Origin: Paenibacillus chitinolyticus NBRC 15660
GTDB taxonomy: Bacteria > Bacillota > Bacilli > Paenibacillales > NBRC-103111
Direction: 5' to 3'
Length of the DNA stretch: 64,000 nt
Assembly: GCF_000739915.1 (NCBI RefSeq)
Contig: NZ_BBJT01000003.1
Coordinates: 950,585-1,014,584, forward strand
Positions 61,654 to 64,000 of this stretch are shown in pieces. The notes below the pieces were generated by a model. The model did not search any database. It was not told where the DNA came from and saw nothing but the letters and a program-made list of their open reading frames with translations. Made by a program: the position numbers and the translations under genes. How positions within the stretch are numbered: the stretch's first letter is position 1; each line of letters opens with the position of its first letter.

Positions 61654-62883
61654 TTAAAAAATGCTTCCCTGCCACCCGTTCAGCTTTGCGGCCGCCTCGA
61701 CCAAGAAGTAATCGCCGTAGATCAGCCCCACGTCGATGTTCTGGCCGGCGGGCTTGTTTCCCGTGCCTTCCCGAAGGATCGCTTCTGTCTTGTCATCAAA
61801 GGACGCGTATGATCCTGCCAAAGCTGCCATGATCCTCAGCGCGGCCCGATCATACAGCTCTCTTTCAGGGGCAGCCACATGCTTTGCGATTTCAAGCAGA
61901 CCGGACGCCGCGCAAGCTGCCGCCGACGTATCTCGGGGCTCCCCTTCCGAATTCCCGGTGCGGAAATCCCAGTGAGGCACGGCATCCTCCGGCAGGGAAG
62001 CCAGAAAATAGTGGGCGACTCTTTTCGCCGCATGAAGGTAACGTATATCGCCGGTATACCGGTAAACGTTCGCCATCCCGTAAAGAGCCCACGTCTGACC
62101 GCGGCTCCATCCCGATTCCGGCGAATGCCCCTGGCCTCCCAGCGTTTCCAGAAAAGCCCCCGTCTCCGGATCAAAGCTGACAATGTGCCTGACCGATCCG
62201 TCTTCCCGGATAAAATGCTCCAGCACGGTATCCGCATGAGCCGCCGCTATATGGCGAAAACGGGGATCCTGGATTTCTTCCGCCGCCCAGAAAAGCAGGG
62301 ATAGATTCATGCAGGAGTCAATGATGGCCCAACCGGTTTTATCCTGATTCCAAGCGCGCAGAAAGCGACCGGCCAGATTAAACCGCCCCGCCAGGAAATT
62401 CGCCGCCTGAATCCCCCTTCGGCGAGCATCCGCATCTCCCGTAAGCTTGTATTTGATCACGGCAGTCGGAAGAAATTGAAACCCTACATCATGATGAAGG
62501 TTCGAGTTGCTTACCATGCACTGCTCCAGACTCGCATCCCAGTCCCAGGCTTTCTCCCGGAATGAAGGATCGCCCGTCATTTCATGCATAATCCACAACA
62601 TACCCGGCCAGAACCCCGATGTCCACCAATCGATTCTCATATCATCATATACACCGTCAAAAGCAACGTGAGGCGATTTATTCCCCATTTTTTCTGCCAT
62701 CACGTTTACTTTCTTATGCAAGCTACCCCATAATTCTTCCTTATTCACCGTTATCCCTGCCTTTCCGGCAATCCGTCCGGCATACCACTCCACCGCTGCA
62801 GACTCCGTTTGTGTCGTTATTCTTCTATCGTAACAAACACCGTCCAGGCTTGTTTTGGGGATATTATGATATAATGTTGTCAT
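61654..62883 (-). CDS. GH88 unsaturated glucuronyl hydrolase
   Basis: A GH88 enzyme of 409 residues in the longest frame. LHHDVGFQFLP and WAIIDSCMNLSLLFWA hold the two catalytic aspartates of characterised unsaturated glucuronyl hydrolases, and SRGQTWALYGMANVYRYTGD and GDYFLVEAAAKL are also typical of the alpha6/alpha6 barrel. It removes 4,5-unsaturated uronic acids made by polysaccharide lyases. No signal peptide. A GTG at 62793, with GGAG 9 bp before it, would give 379 residues, matching the usual family length. It may be the true start, because the AraC promoter lies upstream of it. Confidence 0.88.
   Translation of the reverse strand: MTTLYHNIPKTSLDGVCYDRRITTQTESAAVEWYAGRIAGKAGITVNKEELWGSLHKKVNVMAEKMGNKSPHVAFDGVYDDMRIDWWTSGFWPGMLWIMHEMTGDPSFREKAWDWDASLEQCMVSNSNLHHDVGFQFLPTAVIKYKLTGDADARRRGIQAANFLAGRFNLAGRFLRAWNQDKTGWAIIDSCMNLSLLFWAAEEIQDPRFRHIAAAHADTVLEHFIREDGSVRHIVSFDPETGAFLETLGGQGHSPESGWSRGQTWALYGMANVYRYTGDIRYLHAAKRVAHYFLASLPEDAVPHWDFRTGNSEGEPRDTSAAACAASGLLEIAKHVAAPERELYDRAALRIMAALAGSYASFDDKTEAILREGTGNKPAGQNIDVGLIYGDYFLVEAAAKLNGWQGSIF
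62867..62875 (+). promoter_or_regulatory. Extended -10 promoter for the AraC gene
   Basis: TGATATAAT, a TGN-extended consensus -10, lies 36 bp before the AraC ATG. No good -35 hexamer sits at the right distance, which is acceptable for extended -10 promoters or for promoters that need an activator. Confidence 0.6.
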
Positions 62884-62910
62884 ATTACGAATTCATTGAG
62901 GTCGCTCACC

Positions 62911-63774
62911 ATGAGACTTGATAATTATGCCGATCTTGGACGGCATCCCGTGCAGCTTTCCCTCTATCTGAATCGTTCGGAAAGCTTTCGCGATATTTTC
63001 CATGCCCATCAGGGAATCGAAATTTTATATGTCCACCGCGGCAACGGGAGGGTCATGATCGGGCAGGAGCTGTTCGAGATGAAACCCGGCACGCTTCTGT
63101 TTTTCAAACCCTTCCAGCTCCATACGATTCGGATGACCATTACCGAACAGCAACCTTACATCCGTTCCATGCTTCTGTTTGATCCGGCCGTTTTGCTCCG
63201 GTATACCGAGCCTTACCCGTCGTTAAACAGTTTCTTGCTGCATATCTGGAAACATCCTTTCGGTGATCAGTGGGTGGACGTGACGGATACGGATGCTATG
63301 GACAAACTTTTTCATTTTTATAAGGATGAATCCCAAGTAAGCCACAACGCTCCAGTCCAATCTGAAAAAGTTCTGTTGGATACGCTCTCCCTCCTCCACC
63401 GGATTCAAAACCTTTTCGATAAACAATCAGCCGTAGGCAGGGTAGGCTCCTCACTCCGCTTTTCTCCGTCCGTAACTGCCATCCTCGCTTGGATCGAAGC
63501 GAACTATGCGTCGGAGTTCCGTTTAACCGATTTGGCCAGGCATGTTCACCTCACTCCCAACCATGTTTCCTATCTGTTTCACAGGGAGACCGGGAGCACC
63601 TTGACTAACTATTTAACCGCTAAACGGCTGCAGCAAGCCTCTTTTCTTCTCAAGGCGACGAACTTATCCATCCGGGAAATCGGTCACCGTATCGGATTTT
63701 CTAACTTCTCTTACTTCTGTCAACTGTTTAAAAAGCACAACGGTCTTTCGCCCGCAAAATATCGCACAAGCTAG
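62911..63774 (+). CDS. AraC-family transcriptional regulator
   Basis: A 287-residue regulator with an N-terminal cupin sensor domain (about 20-150: GIEILYVHRGNGRVMIG, TLLFFKPFQLHTI) and a C-terminal double HTH (FRLTDLARHVHLTPNHVSYL and IREIGHRIGFSNFSYFCQLF). It is divergent from the GH88 gene and is the likely local activator of it in response to an uronic-acid sugar. The start at 62911 follows GAGG; upstream codons of the frame are unsupported. Confidence 0.9.
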   Translation: MRLDNYADLGRHPVQLSLYLNRSESFRDIFHAHQGIEILYVHRGNGRVMIGQELFEMKPGTLLFFKPFQLHTIRMTITEQQPYIRSMLLFDPAVLLRYTEPYPSLNSFLLHIWKHPFGDQWVDVTDTDAMDKLFHFYKDESQVSHNAPVQSEKVLLDTLSLLHRIQNLFDKQSAVGRVGSSLRFSPSVTAILAWIEANYASEFRLTDLARHVHLTPNHVSYLFHRETGSTLTNYLTAKRLQQASFLLKATNLSIREIGHRIGFSNFSYFCQLFKKHNGLSPAKYRTS

Positions 63775-63777
63775 ATA

Positions 63778-63818
63778 CAAAAAAGGCAGAACGTCTTCAG
63801 ACGTTCTGCCTTTTTATG
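63778..63818 (+). terminator. Intrinsic terminator of the AraC gene
   Basis: AAAGGCAGAACGTC and GACGTTCTGCCTTT arms (14 bp, perfect) with a TTCA loop and T run, 8 bp past the stop. Confidence 0.93.
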
Positions 63819-63951
63819 TCTAGGATGCTGTTACAGTTTAAAACCGCAGGCAAACTCATCGAAGCGCTTATAGAACAGAAGCAGCGTTCCGGTAGGATGT
63901 CCTTATTATGGCTCCTAATAAAATATAAATCGCTGGAAAAATCGACCCTAT

Positions 63952-63996
63952 ACAAAAAGAGCCCTCTTGAACGGTTACGTTCAAAAGGACTCTCAT
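63952..63996 (-). terminator. Terminator-like hairpin at the right edge
   Basis: AGAGCCCTCTTGAACG and CGTTCAAAAGGACTCT pair with two mismatches around GTTA. On the minus strand a T run follows, so it probably ends a minus-strand gene lying beyond the window. The stretch 63819-63951 holds nothing recognisable. Confidence 0.7.
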
Positions 63997-64000
63997 CTGC

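Overview
The window reads as a chromosomal segment of a Gram-positive, endospore-former-type Firmicute, most likely a Paenibacillus or close relative. This is judged from gene content: QoxABCD-type terminal oxidase, YhbD/bactofilin pair, T-box-controlled argS, a copper-amine-oxidase-domain chitinase, VanRS-type two-component systems and strong AGGAGG-like ribosome binding sites. No rRNA, tRNA or CRISPR array was seen. Most of the window is GC-rich; about 17.5-35.7 kb is visibly AT-richer, carries insertion-sequence debris and looks like an acquired or rearranged accessory block.

Layout. 1-10.6 kb: a minus-strand run beginning with ptsH and ptsI, followed by a PRD/EIIB-type activator, an amidohydrolase, a stand-alone PRD protein, four small or membrane proteins of unknown function (SFCGS family, DUF4312, DUF4311, DUF4310), a PLP-dependent DgaE-type ammonia lyase and a DgaF-type KDGP aldolase. 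This is the best candidate for an undescribed system: a PTS-like uptake route for an (acyl)amino-sugar acid, feeding a pathway that ends in pyruvate and glyceraldehyde 3-phosphate. An HD-domain gene is cut by the left edge. 10.6-17.4 kb: a frameshifted MFS gene, a subtilisin-like protease and a heterodimeric ABC exporter of the BmrCD type.

17.4-35.8 kb (accessory block): a transposase/XRE chimeric remnant, a DUF4386 gene, a gutted methyltransferase, several copies of an IS-end-like motif, an alpha/beta hydrolase convergent with a two-component system, a MarR plus oxidoreductase pair with clear operators, and a complete seven-gene fructan or difructose-anhydride utilisation operon (LacI regulator, ABC binding protein and two permeases, GH172, GH32, fructokinase). 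The promoter of that operon lies inside an ISL3 transposase fragment.

35.8-64 kb: a sulfonate-type ABC transporter with a flavin-dependent oxidoreductase, YhbD/bactofilin genes, an AraC regulator, aldose epimerase, metallophosphoesterase, a secreted GH18 chitinase, a Nudix hydrolase, MsrAB, a VanRS-like two-component system with a D,D-carboxypeptidase (both promoter regions carry triple 11-bp-spaced direct repeats), argS with its T-box leader, a small secreted protein, qoxABCD, and a GH88 unsaturated glucuronyl hydrolase divergent from an AraC regulator. Coordinates of promoters, operators and terminators were read by eye. Functional assignments come from motif and family recognition, not from database searches.
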